Shown here: in pieces, positions 41,506 to 51,226 of the stretch
How positions within the stretch are numbered: position 1 is the first letter of the stretch
Layout: the number at the start of each line of letters is the position of its first letter
Assembly: GCF_003268275.1 (NCBI RefSeq)
Contig: NZ_QLYR01000007.1
Location: forward strand, 62,001 to 126,000
Reading direction: 5' to 3'
Length of the DNA: 64,000 nt
DNA from: Hydrogeniiclostridium mannosilyticum
Lineage (GTDB): Bacteria; Bacillota; Clostridia; Oscillospirales; Acutalibacteraceae
The notes under the pieces: generated by a model
Databases searched by the model: none
What the model was told of the DNA's origin: nothing
Seen by the model: the letters and a program-made list of their open reading frames with translations, nothing else
Position numbers and translations under genes: made by a program

Positions 41506-44094
41506 TCAGCCCTTCGCGTCGTACCAGGTTTCGCCCATGCTGGCCTCCGCCACCATGGGGACGGACAGGCTGACCGCGTTCTGCATCTCCTCGGTCAGCA
41601 GAGCGGCAACGTGCGCCGCCTCCTCCTTCGGGGCCTCGACAATCAGCTCGTCGTGTACCTGTAGGATGAGCCGGGCCCGCAGGCCTTCCTTCTCCAGGCG
41701 ATTCTCCACACGGATCATGGCGATCTTGATAATATCGGCTGCTGCGCCCTGAATGGGCATGTTGCGCGCGACGCGTTCGCCGAAGGAACGGGTGTTGAAA
41801 TTGCTGGAGGTCAGCTCCGGCAGATAACGCCTGCGCCCGAAGATGGTCTCGGCGTAGCCGTCCTTCTTGGCCTGGGCGACGACGTGCTCCATATAGGCGG
41901 CAACCCCGCTGAAATGGGCCAGGTAATCCTGAATATATTGCTCCGCCTCCTTGCGGGTGACGTGGATGTCCTTGCTGAGCGAAAAGGCCCCAATGCCGTA
42001 CACAATACCGAAATTGACCGCCTTGGCGCGGCTGCGCATCAGCGGCGTGACCATTTCCTCCGGCACATGAAAGACCTGCGCGGCGGTGCGGCGGTGAATA
42101 TCGTCATTCTCACGGAAGGCCTCGATCATATTTCGGTCGTTGGCCACGTGGGCCAGTACGCGCAGCTCAATCTGAGAATAGTCTGCATCCACCAGCACCC
42201 AGCCCTCGCGGGCAACAAAAAAGCGGCGCAGCTCGCGGCCGAGCTCGGTGCGCACCGGGATGTTCTGTAGGTTCGGTTCGGTGGAGCTGATGCGCCCGGT
42301 GCGGGTTTCCGTCTGATTAAAGCTGGAGTGGATGCGCCCGTCCGGGCCCACTACCTTTAAGAGGCCGTCGCAGTAGGTGGATTTCAGCTTGGTAAGCGTG
42401 CGGTAGTTCAGCACCATGTCCACCACCGGGTGCTCAAAGCGCAGGCCCTCCAGCACATCCGCGTTGGTGGAGTAGCCGGTTTTTGTCTTTTTGCCGTGGG
42501 GCAGCCCCAGCTTGACAAAGAGCGCATCGCCGAGCTGCTTGGGGGAGTTGATATTAAATTCGTAGCCGGCCTCCCGGTGGATTTGCTGCTCCAGCTCGCG
42601 GGCCTTTTGGTCCAGGGCAAGGCCGAATTTCTCGATCTCCCCGCTGTTGACGGCAAAGCCCTCAGCCTCCATTTTAGCCAATACACGCGCCAGCGGCAGC
42701 TCAATGGCCTCAAGCAGCTTCGTCTGGCCCTTGGCCTCAATTTCAGCGCTCAGCCTTTCCGCCAGGGCAGGCAGCAGGGCCGCCTCCCGGGCCTGCCGGG
42801 CCTCCTGCGGCTGATCGCCGGCCTCCTGGAGAGAGGGCCCCTGTACGGCGTACTCCTGGGCCAGCCGATCCGGCGCATAGCCGTTTGAGGACGGGTTGAG
42901 CAGGTAGGCCGCCAGCATTGTGTCAAGCGCGATGCCCGCCGGTTCCGCCCCCTGCCGGAGCATGGCGGCATAGAGGGGCTTGACGTCATGGACGGTTTTG
43001 CGGATGGAACCGTCGCTCAGCAGCGTACGGATCAGCGTTTCGTCCACGGTGTGGAAAAGGGCGCCGGGCGCGGTAAAATAAAGCGCCTGGATGCTGCCGT
43101 CCGCATAGACGGGCGCGAGGCAGGTTTCTGCTGCCCGGCTGACGGCATCCGGCGTGGCGCCGGATGCCTCCGTCAGAGCCAGGGCCCCTGCCGGGGGTGC
43201 CTGGCCCTCGGCGGGCATGGCTGCATCCGCGTGCAGGTTCAGCTTCTCCATCAGGGTAAAAAGCTCCAGGCGGGCCATCAGCCGCGCGGCTTCGGGGTCC
43301 GCAGCGCGGGGGACATAGTCGCTCAGCGTGGTGTCAATGGGCGCATCGGTGCGGATAGCGCCCAGGTAACGGCTGAGCAGGGCATTTTCCTTGGAGGCCG
43401 CCAGCTTTTGGCGCACCCCCTCCTTGATGTCGAGTGCATCGAGATGATCGTAGAGATAAGCCACGTCGTGAAAGCGGCGGATCAGCTCGCCGGCCCCTTT
43501 GGGCCCGATGCCCGCCACGCCGGGAATATTGTCTGAGGTGTCGCCCTGCAGCGCCTTAATTTCGATGAGCTGCTGCGGCTCTACCCCGTATTCCTCGCGG
43601 ATTTTTTCCGCGTCGTAGACGGTGGCCTGCGGCTGGCCCATCTTGGTGGAGGCCAGCCGCACCGTTACGCCGCCGCCCACCAGCTGCAGGCTGTCGCGGT
43701 CCCCAGTGGCGATAACGCATTCGTCCCCGTTTTCCCGGCAAACGCGGGCGAAGGTGCCGAGGATGTCGTCCGCCTCGAAGCCCTCGCACTCCACCAGCCG
43801 GTAGCCCAGATGTGTGAGCAGGTCCTTCAGCGGCTGAAGCTGCTGGGCCAGCTCCTCGGGCATGCCCTTGCGCTGGGCCTTATAGCCCGCATAGGCCAGA
43901 TGCCGGAACGTGGGGGCCTTCAGGTCGAAGGCAATCGCGACCGCATCGGGCGCGGACTCGCTTTTCAGTTTTTCAAGCATAGTGAGAAAGCCGTAAATCG
44001 CGTTGGTAAACTGCCCCTCCTTGGTGGTGAGCAGCTTAATACCGTAAAAGGCGCGGTTTAAAATGCTGTTTCCGTCTAAAACCAAGAGCTTCAT
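41506..44094 (-). CDS. polA: DNA polymerase I
   Basis: 862 residues. The 5'-3' exonuclease domain covers about 1-290 (LLVLDGNSILNRAFYG, GFEADDILGT, GDRDSLQL). The middle 3'-5' exonuclease domain is degenerate, lacking clear DEDD residues, as in most Clostridia. The polymerase domain has motif A DYSQIELRVLAH near 640, motif B RSRAKAVNFGIVYG near 690 and motif C QVHDELIVEAP at 812-822. It fills gaps and removes RNA primers. AAAGGAG lies upstream; rlmA follows in the same operon. Confidence 0.97.
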   Translation of the reverse strand: MKLLVLDGNSILNRAFYGIKLLTTKEGQFTNAIYGFLTMLEKLKSESAPDAVAIAFDLKAPTFRHLAYAGYKAQRKGMPEELAQQLQPLKDLLTHLGYRLVECEGFEADDILGTFARVCRENGDECVIATGDRDSLQLVGGGVTVRLASTKMGQPQATVYDAEKIREEYGVEPQQLIEIKALQGDTSDNIPGVAGIGPKGAGELIRRFHDVAYLYDHLDALDIKEGVRQKLAASKENALLSRYLGAIRTDAPIDTTLSDYVPRAADPEAARLMARLELFTLMEKLNLHADAAMPAEGQAPPAGALALTEASGATPDAVSRAAETCLAPVYADGSIQALYFTAPGALFHTVDETLIRTLLSDGSIRKTVHDVKPLYAAMLRQGAEPAGIALDTMLAAYLLNPSSNGYAPDRLAQEYAVQGPSLQEAGDQPQEARQAREAALLPALAERLSAEIEAKGQTKLLEAIELPLARVLAKMEAEGFAVNSGEIEKFGLALDQKARELEQQIHREAGYEFNINSPKQLGDALFVKLGLPHGKKTKTGYSTNADVLEGLRFEHPVVDMVLNYRTLTKLKSTYCDGLLKVVGPDGRIHSSFNQTETRTGRISSTEPNLQNIPVRTELGRELRRFFVAREGWVLVDADYSQIELRVLAHVANDRNMIEAFRENDDIHRRTAAQVFHVPEEMVTPLMRSRAKAVNFGIVYGIGAFSLSKDIHVTRKEAEQYIQDYLAHFSGVAAYMEHVVAQAKKDGYAETIFGRRRYLPELTSSNFNTRSFGERVARNMPIQGAAADIIKIAMIRVENRLEKEGLRARLILQVHDELIVEAPKEEAAHVAALLTEEMQNAVSLSVPMVAEASMGETWYDAKG

Positions 44095-44443
44095 GCTGTT
44101 TCTCCTTTAGCTGATTTGAACGGGAGAGGCCCTTTGAGGGGCCGTCCCGGTTGGTTTGTAAATAGATTCCTTTTATTATAGCACTTTCCAGTCAAAAAAA
44201 TAAGTGGTATAATGTCTGTTAAGCGGCAGAGGTCTTCAGTGGCTTTACTGCAATCTTCTCTGCCGGCTGTGGAACGCCGCCGCAGGGGCTGCTTCGCAGG
44301 CCGTTTTCGGCGGCGCGCTGGCGGGACATGGCGGCCCCTCCCGGTTAGGACAGCGGGCCGGGCGCCCGGGGCCCGGAAAAGGCTTTGAACAGGCTTTTCC
44401 GCGTAAAACAGACAGGACTTTAGAAAGCAGAGGAGGCAGGCGC
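44095..44443. other. Divergent polA / HGSNAT intergenic region
   Basis: About 350 bp between divergent genes. A rightward TATAAT lies at 44209-44214 with no good -35. A GGCCC/GGGCC hairpin sits at 44120-44150 in the polA leader. Much of the rest is GC-rich and shows no gene. Confidence 0.5.
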
Positions 44444-45262
44444 ATGCAAAAGACGGACGGGCGAGCCGCCGGACAGGCCGTAGGGGGCCCGGTGGGCGGG
44501 CGTATTTACCTGATGGACGAGCTGCGGGGGTTCGCGGTGTTTTGCATGGTGTTTTACCATGGCTTTTATACCTTTGCCTACCTCTTTCACTGGGCGTTCG
44601 GCGAGGCGCTGCTGCGCTTTTTTATGCCGGCGGAGCCCTGGTTTGCCGGGTTGTTCATTTTAATTTCGGGAATATCCTCCAACCTCTCGCATTCCAACCT
44701 TGCGCGGGGCGCCAAGCTGCTTGTCATTGCGCTGGCGGTCTCGCTGGTAACAGGGCTTGTCGTGCCGCAGGAACGGATCCTCTTCGGCATTCTCCATTTT
44801 CTCAGCGTTTGCATGCTGCTGTTCGGCGGGCTGGAGGCGCTGCGCAAAAAGCGCGGGCGGCCCGCGCCGCCCTTTCGCTGGGGGGAGCTGGCGGCGTTTG
44901 CGGCGCTTTTTGCGCTGACGCTGCGCGTGCCGTCGGGATTTGCCGGCATCCCCTATCTGCTGGAGATCCCGCTGCCCGCCGGCCTGTACGTCTATTGGCT
45001 TTCACCGCTGGGATTTTGCAGCCCGGACTTTTTTTCGGCGGATTATTTCCCGCTGCTGCCCTGGGTGTTTATCTTTTTCGCCGGGACGGTGCTGGGGCGG
45101 TTGGCGGCTGCCGGGAAATTCCCCCGGTTCGCCTACCCGTCCCGCATTCCGTTTTTTTCTTGGATCGGGCGCCATGCACTGGTCATTTATGTGCTGCATC
45201 AGCCGGTGATCTTCGCGCTGTCGTCCCTGGTCCAGCTGCTGCCGTTCATGGGCGGCCGGTAG
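44444..45262 (+). CDS. HGSNAT-like membrane acyltransferase (DUF1624)
   Basis: 272 residues with about seven membrane segments. RIYLMDELRGFAVFCMVFYH near 19-38 matches the heparan-alpha-glucosaminide N-acetyltransferase catalytic-domain family (LDxLRGxA start and a conserved His), with GRHALVIYVLHQPVIF at the C-terminus. Such bacterial proteins are thought to transfer acyl groups to extracellular glycans. The target is unknown. GAGGAGG lies upstream of the ATG. GC content and codon use are like the neighbours. Confidence 0.82.
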   Translation: MQKTDGRAAGQAVGGPVGGRIYLMDELRGFAVFCMVFYHGFYTFAYLFHWAFGEALLRFFMPAEPWFAGLFILISGISSNLSHSNLARGAKLLVIALAVSLVTGLVVPQERILFGILHFLSVCMLLFGGLEALRKKRGRPAPPFRWGELAAFAALFALTLRVPSGFAGIPYLLEIPLPAGLYVYWLSPLGFCSPDFFSADYFPLLPWVFIFFAGTVLGRLAAAGKFPRFAYPSRIPFFSWIGRHALVIYVLHQPVIFALSSLVQLLPFMGGR

Positions 45263-45344
45263 CTAGAGGCTGCCCGGGACGGGGCCTTGGAAAAATAAAA
45301 ATTACAGTCAAGATGACAATAAGAATGAGGAGGAAGGGCAAAGC

Positions 45345-45908
45345 ATGATGCAGGAAGGTATGGAGATAATCCCTGTAAAAGAGGAGGAGATCCCTGTGCT
45401 GGCGAAGCTGGCGGCGGAAATCTGGCGTGAGCACTACACGCCGCTGCTGGGGCCGGCGCAGGTGGCATATATGGTGGACAAGTTCCAGTCAGAGGCGGCG
45501 ATTCGCCGCCAGCTGGAGCAGGAGCATTACCGCTATTACTTTTTTCGCTGCGAGGGGGAAAACGCAGGCTTTACCGGCATTCAGCCGACGGACGGCGGGC
45601 AGAAGCTGTACCTGAGCAAGCTCTATGTGGCCAGGCGTTTCCGTGGGCGCGGCGCAGCCAGGCAGGGCCTGGAGTTTTTAATGGACCTTTGCCGCCGGGA
45701 GGGCTACCGCGCCATCTGGCTCACCGTCAACAAGCACAACAGCGGTTCGGTCGCGGCCTATGAGCGCCTTGGCATGACGCGGGTGCGCAGCCAGGTGGCC
45801 GGCATCGGCGGCGGGTTTGTCATGGACGACTATGTCTATGAAATAGAGGTGCCGGCGGAAAACCCGGCGGCGAATCCGGCGGAAAATCCGGCGGCAGGTC
45901 CGGCTTAA
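45345..45908 (+). CDS. GNAT family N-acetyltransferase
   Basis: 187 residues with a GNAT core: LAAEIWREHYTPLLG near 22-36, YLSKLYVARRFRGRGAARQGL near 86-106, which carries the RGRGAA CoA loop, and NKHNSGSVAAYERLGM near 126-141. The substrate is unknown. The last 20 residues are a short repeat of ENPAANPAENP type, a disordered tail made by a duplicated 15-bp unit. The gene lies 82 bp after the membrane acyltransferase and may be co-transcribed. AGGAGGAAGGG precedes the ATG at 45345. Confidence 0.87.
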   Translation: MMQEGMEIIPVKEEEIPVLAKLAAEIWREHYTPLLGPAQVAYMVDKFQSEAAIRRQLEQEHYRYYFFRCEGENAGFTGIQPTDGGQKLYLSKLYVARRFRGRGAARQGLEFLMDLCRREGYRAIWLTVNKHNSGSVAAYERLGMTRVRSQVAGIGGGFVMDDYVYEIEVPAENPAANPAENPAAGPA

Positions 45909-45948
45909 GGCGGCTTGCCGGGCCGTGCTGTCCGGCATACAAGGAGCC

Positions 45949-45968
45949 GGAGGGCCTTCGGGCCCTCA
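45949..45968 (+). other. UUCG-capped hairpin before tex
   Basis: GAGGGCC-TTCG-GGCCCTC is a perfect 7-bp stem with a stable tetraloop. It lacks a T-tract and lies 26 bp before the tex start. Confidence 0.6.
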
Positions 45969-45994
45969 GCAAAAATACAGGAGGATATGGATTT

Positions 45995-48169
45995 ATGGAT
46001 TACGCATCGGCGCTGCAGGTGCAGTTCGGCCTGCAGGCATGGCAGGCGAACAATATTATTCAATTGATTGACGAGGGGAATACCATCCCTTTTATCGCCC
46101 GTTACCGCAAGGAGGCGCACGGCAGCCTGGACGACCAGAAGCTGCGCGAGGTTTCCGAGCGGCTGGAGTACCTGCGCAGCCTGGAAAAACGGCGCGAAGA
46201 GGTCCGCCAGCTCATCACGGAGGCGGACTGCATGACCGGGGAGGTCGAGGCAGCGCTGAACGCCGCCGAGACGCTCTCGGAGCTTGACGACGTATACCGG
46301 CCCTTCCGCCCCAAGCGCAAGACGCGTGCATCGGTGGCCCGGGCCCGTGGGCTTGCCCCGCTGGCAGAGCAGATATTTGCCCAGAAGGCCGGGACCCCCG
46401 AGCCGCTGGAGCTGGCCCGGGCCTATGTGGACCCGGAGAAGGAGGTGCCCGATGCCGCTGCGGCCCTGCAGGGGGCGATGGATATTATTGCGGAGATGCT
46501 CTCCGATGATGCGGGCATTCGCAAGCGCTTGCGCGTGGTAGCAATGGCCCAGGCGGTTTTGGCCTCGAAGGCCGCGGACCCGGAGAAGGACTCCGTCTAT
46601 GCGCAGTATTATGATTTCCGCGAGCCTGTCCGCCGCATTGCGGGCTACCGGGTGCTGGCGGTAGACCGCGGCGAGCGGGAGGGCTTTTTAAAAGTTGCGG
46701 TGGAGCTGGACCGCGCGCGCGGCCTTGGGATTGTCTGCTCGGTTGCGGCCGGCCCCGCGGCGCCGGAGTCCCCCTGCACGGCTGTTTGCCGCGCCGCCGC
46801 GGAGGATGCCTATGACCGCCTGATCTTCCCCGCCATTGAGCGCGAGGTGCGCGCCGCGTTGACGGAGAACGCCGCGGAGTCGGCGATTCAGGTGTTCCGC
46901 ATGAACCTGCGGCAGCTGCTGATGCAGCCCCCGGTCAAGGGCAAGGTCGCCATGGGGCTGGATCCCGGCTACCGCACCGGCTGCAAGGTGGCGGTGGTGG
47001 ACCCCACCGGGCGGGTGCTGGACACCGGCGTCATTTACCCCACCCATTCCAAGGCAAAGGTGGAGGAGGGAAAAAAATACCTGAAGGACCTGATACTCCG
47101 CCGCGGCGTGGAGATTATTGCCATTGGCAACGGCACCGCCAGCCGTGAGACGGAGGCCTTTGCCGCCGGGGTGATCCGCGAGCTTGCCGGGGCGGGGCAC
47201 ACGCCCGCGCCGGCTTATATGCTGGTCAGCGAGGCGGGGGCGTCCGTCTACAGCGCCAGCAAGCTGGCGGCCCAGGAGTTCCCGGACTTTGACGTCACCC
47301 TGCGCAGCGCGGTTTCCATTGCCCGCCGCTTGCAGGATCCGCTGGCGGAGCTGGTGAAAATCGACCCCAAGGCCATCGGCGTGGGGCAGTACCAGCACGA
47401 CATGCCCCCGAAGCGGCTGGGAGAGGCGCTGGGCGGCGTGGTGGAGGATTGCGTCAATACCGTGGGCGTGGACCTGAACACGGCATCCCCCAGCCTGCTG
47501 GAGCAGGTCTCCGGCATTTCGGCGGCGGTGTCGAAAAACATTGTCGCCTACCGGGAGGAAAACGGCGCCTTCCATAGCCGGTCGGAGCTGAAAAAGGTTC
47601 CCAAGCTCGGGCCGAAGGCGTTTGAGCAGTGCGCGGGCTTCCTGCGCGTGGCAGAAAGTGAAAATGTGCTGGACAACACCGCCGTCCACCCGGAGAGCTA
47701 CGCCGCCGCCAAGGAGCTGCTGAAGCTCTGCGGCTTCGGGCTGGACGGCGTGCGCGCCGGCAGCCTTACCGGGCTGCCGGAAAAGGTGGAGGCCATTGGC
47801 TACGCGGCTGCCGCGGAAAAGATCGGTGTGGGCGAGCCGACCCTGCGCGACATTGTGTCGGAGCTGCTGCGTCCTGGCCGCGACCCGCGCGACGAGCTGC
47901 CGCCGCCGCTGCTGCGGGCGGACGTGCTCTCCATTGAGGACCTGAAGCCCGGCATGGAGCTGACGGGCACCGTGCGCAATGTCATTGACTTCGGCGCTTT
48001 TGTGGACATCGGCGTACACGAGGACGGCCTGGTGCATATCTCTAAAATCTGCAACCGCTTTATCAAGCACCCAAGCGAGGTGCTCAAGGTCGGCGATGTG
48101 GTCAAGGTGTGGGTGGTCTCGGTGGATATTCCCAAAAAGCGGATTGCGCTGACCATGCGGCAGCCCTGA
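45995..48169 (+). CDS. tex: Tex-like transcription accessory protein
   Basis: 724 residues. It begins with a HTH-like helical region (WQANNIIQLIDEGNTIPFIARYRKE), continues with a YqgF-type RNase fold (MGLDPGYRTGCKVAVVD near 320-336), a HhH region (GVDLNTASPSLLEQVSGIS near 490-508) and a C-terminal S1 domain (GTVRNVIDFGAFVDIGVHEDGLVHIS near 655-680). Tex binds nucleic acid and rescues transcription complexes; it is related to Spt6. AGGAGG is upstream of the ATG. Confidence 0.96.
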   Translation: MDYASALQVQFGLQAWQANNIIQLIDEGNTIPFIARYRKEAHGSLDDQKLREVSERLEYLRSLEKRREEVRQLITEADCMTGEVEAALNAAETLSELDDVYRPFRPKRKTRASVARARGLAPLAEQIFAQKAGTPEPLELARAYVDPEKEVPDAAAALQGAMDIIAEMLSDDAGIRKRLRVVAMAQAVLASKAADPEKDSVYAQYYDFREPVRRIAGYRVLAVDRGEREGFLKVAVELDRARGLGIVCSVAAGPAAPESPCTAVCRAAAEDAYDRLIFPAIEREVRAALTENAAESAIQVFRMNLRQLLMQPPVKGKVAMGLDPGYRTGCKVAVVDPTGRVLDTGVIYPTHSKAKVEEGKKYLKDLILRRGVEIIAIGNGTASRETEAFAAGVIRELAGAGHTPAPAYMLVSEAGASVYSASKLAAQEFPDFDVTLRSAVSIARRLQDPLAELVKIDPKAIGVGQYQHDMPPKRLGEALGGVVEDCVNTVGVDLNTASPSLLEQVSGISAAVSKNIVAYREENGAFHSRSELKKVPKLGPKAFEQCAGFLRVAESENVLDNTAVHPESYAAAKELLKLCGFGLDGVRAGSLTGLPEKVEAIGYAAAAEKIGVGEPTLRDIVSELLRPGRDPRDELPPPLLRADVLSIEDLKPGMELTGTVRNVIDFGAFVDIGVHEDGLVHISKICNRFIKHPSEVLKVGDVVKVWVVSVDIPKKRIALTMRQP

Positions 48170-48303
48170 GAACGGGGAGACGGGGAGAGGCGCCGGGCTT
48201 ATCAATAAAGGAGACGCTCCCAGTTTCATTGCTTCCGCCTTATGTCCATGAAATTTTAAGGGGTGAAAGGCCTGTTTTAAGCCGTTTTTAGAGCATACAA
48301 TTT

Positions 48304-48333
48304 GAGGGGTAAGGCGTTTGTGCCTTACCCCTC
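48304..48333. other. Perfect hairpin after tex
   Basis: GAGGGGTAAGGC and GCCTTACCCCTC form a perfect 12-bp stem around GTTTGT. The tail CGGGTTTA is a poor T-tract. It lies between convergent tex and lipoprotein A and probably stops both. Confidence 0.6.
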
Positions 48334-48390
48334 GGGTTTATGCGCCGCAGCGTTATGGGTTCATGATTGCAGTTTTAGCAGTTTGATCAA

Positions 48391-49003
48391 AACTAGATGA
48401 TCCAGAAATAGACGTACGCCCAGTTGGTTATCCTTTCTTCACTGTCGTGCGCGGCATCGGTATAGCAGAAATTCCAGTACATCTTTGCGCGGTATTTTCC
48501 GGGCTTAAGCGGCCCCAGCTTCTGAACCTCTTTTGAGGCATCCCACTTTTCTATCAGCGGCTGATCTTTATAGACCGTTTGCAAATGCAACTCTTGCGTA
48601 AATGAATAGGGGAGCATCGGCTCCTCTTCATCCTCATAGTACAGAAGCGCCGCAGAAAAAATTCCGCTATGCCCAATCTCAATACTCTCCTTATCCCCTG
48701 TATACCGCAGCTCCACCTCAATATCCAGCGGCGCGTTCGGGTCCATTGCGCTTGCCTGGTAATACCGCGGCATACGCACCGTGACCTCAAAGTCCTCATA
48801 CGCATAGACGTCGTTGATTTGTTCCGAAAAATCCACCGGGCTGCAGGCCGTCAGCGGCAGCAGCAGGCATACCAGCAGCAGCGCGGTTAACTTGGCCGCA
48901 AGCTTTTTCATAAATTTTACCCTCCTCATGCTTTTACCCTACCGGGGAACAAGATCAATCTTGCTTGCGCAATGGCTCATTGGATTCGCCTGTTTCAATC
49001 CAT
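48391..49003. repeat. Tandem duplication, left unit
   Basis: A unit of about 613 bp repeated at 49023-49635 with a 632-bp offset. It covers the lipoprotein A gene and about 90 bp of its upstream region, including a shared ACAAGATCAATCTTGCTTGCG stretch. Confidence 0.8.
48393..48911 (-). CDS. Small lipoprotein, duplicated copy A
   Basis: 172 residues from MKKLAAKL; GAGGAGGG lies 8 nt upstream. A lipobox LTAC puts the acylated Cys at 23. The mature part (CSPVDFSEQINDVYAYEDF, then a beta-rich domain with AALLYYEDEEEPMLPYSF and LGPLKPGKYRAKMYW) is probably an extracellular immunoglobulin-like fold; I do not recognise its family. It is about 85-90% identical to copy B just upstream. The duplication includes the leader region. 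Confidence 0.82.
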   Translation of the reverse strand: MKKLAAKLTALLLVCLLLPLTACSPVDFSEQINDVYAYEDFEVTVRMPRYYQASAMDPNAPLDIEVELRYTGDKESIEIGHSGIFSAALLYYEDEEEPMLPYSFTQELHLQTVYKDQPLIEKWDASKEVQKLGPLKPGKYRAKMYWNFCYTDAAHDSEERITNWAYVYFWII

Positions 49004-49022
49004 TCTTTTTTTATTTTATACG

Positions 49023-49635
49023 AACTAAATAATCCAGAAATGGACATATGCCCAGTTGGTTATGGTTTCTTCACTGTCACGGTCGGCGTCGATGTAGCGG
49101 AAATTCCAGTACATCTTTGCGCGGTATTTTCCGGGCTTGAGCGGCCCCAGCTTCTGAACCTCTTTTGAAGCATCCCACTTTTCTATCAGCGGCTGATCCT
49201 TATAGACCGTTTGCAAATGCAACTCTTGCGTAAATGAATAGGGGAGCATCGGCTCCTCTTCATCCTCATAATACAGAAGCGCCGCAGAAAAAGATCCGTT
49301 ATGCCCAATTTCAATACTCTCATTATTCCCTGCACACCGCAGCTCCACCTCAATATCCAGCGGCGCGTTCGGGTCTATTGCGCTTGCCCGGTAATACCGC
49401 GGCATACGTACAATGACCTCAAAGTCCCAATACGAATAAACGTCCTGAATCTGTTCTGAAAAATCCACCGGGCTGCAGGCCGTCAGCGGCAGCAGCAGGC
49501 ATACCAGCAGCACGGTTAACTTGGCCGCAAGCTTTTTCATAAATTTTACCCTCCTCATGCTTTTTACCCTACCGGGGAACAAGATCAATCTTGCTTGCGC
49601 AATGGCTCATCAGATTCGCCTTTTCCAGTCTATTT
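49023..49635. repeat. Tandem duplication, right unit
   Basis: Second unit of the same duplication, carrying lipoprotein B and the same upstream stretch. The right boundary is approximate and fades into A/T-rich sequence. Confidence 0.8.
49025..49540 (-). CDS. Small lipoprotein, duplicated copy B
   Basis: 171 residues with the same signal peptide (Cys22) and the same mature domain as copy A. Differences cluster in the first third (YAYEDF versus YSYWDF, GDKESIE versus GNNESIE) and in the last 20 residues, while the middle 60 residues are identical. Both genes read leftward and each has its own GAGGAGGG site and its own copy of the upstream region, so they may be expressed independently. Confidence 0.82.
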   Translation of the reverse strand: MKKLAAKLTVLLVCLLLPLTACSPVDFSEQIQDVYSYWDFEVIVRMPRYYRASAIDPNAPLDIEVELRCAGNNESIEIGHNGSFSAALLYYEDEEEPMLPYSFTQELHLQTVYKDQPLIEKWDASKEVQKLGPLKPGKYRAKMYWNFRYIDADRDSEETITNWAYVHFWII

Positions 49636-50058
49636 TCTGCTCTCATTTTATACTAATTTTTTTACGATGTAAACATTATTATTATAAATAAAATATAAAA
49701 GCTCCTCTTTTTGAGGCGGTTACAGGGCTCGGAAAAAAGCGGAAAATGACGCCCGAACAGATTGAAAAGGGGGATCCCAATCAAACTTTAAGGCGAGTTG
49801 AAATCACAGTTAAATTTGGACAAGGATAAAATTTAAGATGATACACGAGATTTTGGCTTAAAACAGTTGAGGGAAAAGGGCCGGCATGGTATAATATACC
49901 GTTGTACAAAGCTCTTTTCCCCCTTTTTCGACAGGGGCTTTCCGGTATAGGAGAAAAGACCCGAAGGGCCGGAAATGCGGAAAAGGCCTGTCTGAAGGGA
50001 AGGACAAAAAATATTTAGATTTGAGAAAGCCCGTTAAAATAAGGAGAAGTGAGCATAT
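49541..50058. other. Lipoprotein B-ychF intergenic region
   Basis: About 520 bp between divergent genes. It holds the duplicated lipoprotein leader, an A/T-rich stretch at 49650-49700, a good rightward promoter, and a leader of about 160 nt before ychF with no recognised regulatory RNA. Confidence 0.6.
49867..49895 (+). promoter_or_regulatory. Promoter of ychF
   Basis: TTGAGG (49867-49872) and TATAAT (49890-49895) with 17-bp spacing, about 160 bp before the start. Confidence 0.75.
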
Positions 50059-51153
50059 ATGAAATTAGGAATCGTGGGCCTGCCGAACGTGGGCAAGAGC
50101 ACCCTGTTCAACGCCATCACCAACGCGGGGGCGCAGTCCGCAAATTATCCGTTCTGCACCATTGAGCCCAATGTCGGCGTCGTCGCCGTGCCGGACAAGC
50201 GCCTGGATAAGCTGGCGGAAATGTACCACCCGGAGAAGTACACCCCCGCCACCATTGAGTTTGTGGATATTGCGGGCCTGGTGCGCGGGGCCTCCAAGGG
50301 CGAAGGGCTGGGCAATAAATTCCTGGCGAATATCCGTGAGGTAGACGCCATTGTGCATGTGGTGCGCTGCTTTGTCAACGACGACATTGTGCATGTAGAG
50401 GGCGGCATCGACCCGGCCCGCGATATTGAGACCATCAACCTGGAGCTGATCCTCTCCGATATAGAGGTGCTCGACCGCCGCATCGACAAGGCCCGCAAAA
50501 TGGTAAAGGCCGACAAGAAATTTCAGGACGAGGTGGATTTCTTCACCCGTGTGCACGAGGCCCTGGATGCCGGCAGGCCCGCCCGCAGCATGGAGTGCAC
50601 CGGGGAGGAGGCGGCCCTGCTGGCGAGCGTATCCCTGCTGACCAATAAGCCGGTCATCTATGCCGCCAACATGAGCGATTCGGACTTCAGCGGCGGGCTG
50701 GACGGCAACGAATATTACCAGGCGGTTAAAAAAATCGCGGAGGGCGAGCATGCCGCCGTGCTGCCCATCTGCGCGGAGGTTGAGGCGGAAATTGCGGGGA
50801 TGGATTATGAGGAAAAGCAGCTGTTCCTCAGCGATATGGGCCTGAGCGAATCCGGGCTTGACCGTCTCATCAGCGCCTGCTACAGCCTGCTGGGCCTTAT
50901 TTCATATCTGACGGCGGGCCAGCCCGAGGTGCGCGCTTGGACCATTACAAGGGGGACCAAGGCGCCGCAGGCGGCGGGGAAGATTCATACCGATTTTGAA
51001 CGCGGCTTTATCCGCGCGGAGGTCATCGCCTATGACGACCTCATCGCCTGCGGCTCCATGGCGGCAGCCAAGGAAAAAGGGCTGGTGCGCAGCGAGGGAA
51101 AGGAATACGTCATGCAGGACGGCGACGTGGTGCTCTTCCGCTTTAACGTATGA
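50059..51153 (+). CDS. ychF: Ribosome-binding ATPase YchF (OLA1)
   Basis: 364 residues, typical length. The P-loop GLPNVGKST at 7-15, [14 protein letters not shown], and DIAGLV near 70-75 define the Obg-related family. The nucleotide-selectivity motif is NMSD rather than NKxD, as in YchF, which prefers ATP. The C-terminal TGS domain begins with [26 protein letters not shown]. It acts on ribosomes in stress. AAGGAGAA precedes the ATG. Confidence 0.97.
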   Translation: MKLGIVGLPNVGKSTLFNAITNAGAQSANYPFCTIEPNVGVVAVPDKRLDKLAEMYHPEKYTPATIEFVDIAGLVRGASKGEGLGNKFLANIREVDAIVHVVRCFVNDDIVHVEGGIDPARDIETINLELILSDIEVLDRRIDKARKMVKADKKFQDEVDFFTRVHEALDAGRPARSMECTGEEAALLASVSLLTNKPVIYAANMSDSDFSGGLDGNEYYQAVKKIAEGEHAAVLPICAEVEAEIAGMDYEEKQLFLSDMGLSESGLDRLISACYSLLGLISYLTAGQPEVRAWTITRGTKAPQAAGKIHTDFERGFIRAEVIAYDDLIACGSMAAAKEKGLVRSEGKEYVMQDGDVVLFRFNV

Positions 51154-51226
51154 TAAATAATAGCCATGTGCCGCGGCCCGCGGGGAAAGCCGTTTTAATT
51201 TGAACAAAGAGGGGAATGATATTTCC

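Noticed and set aside
46688-48229. A 513-codon open frame on the strand opposite tex
   Set aside because: It is a mirror of a GC-rich coding gene with no ribosome-binding site and no family motif.
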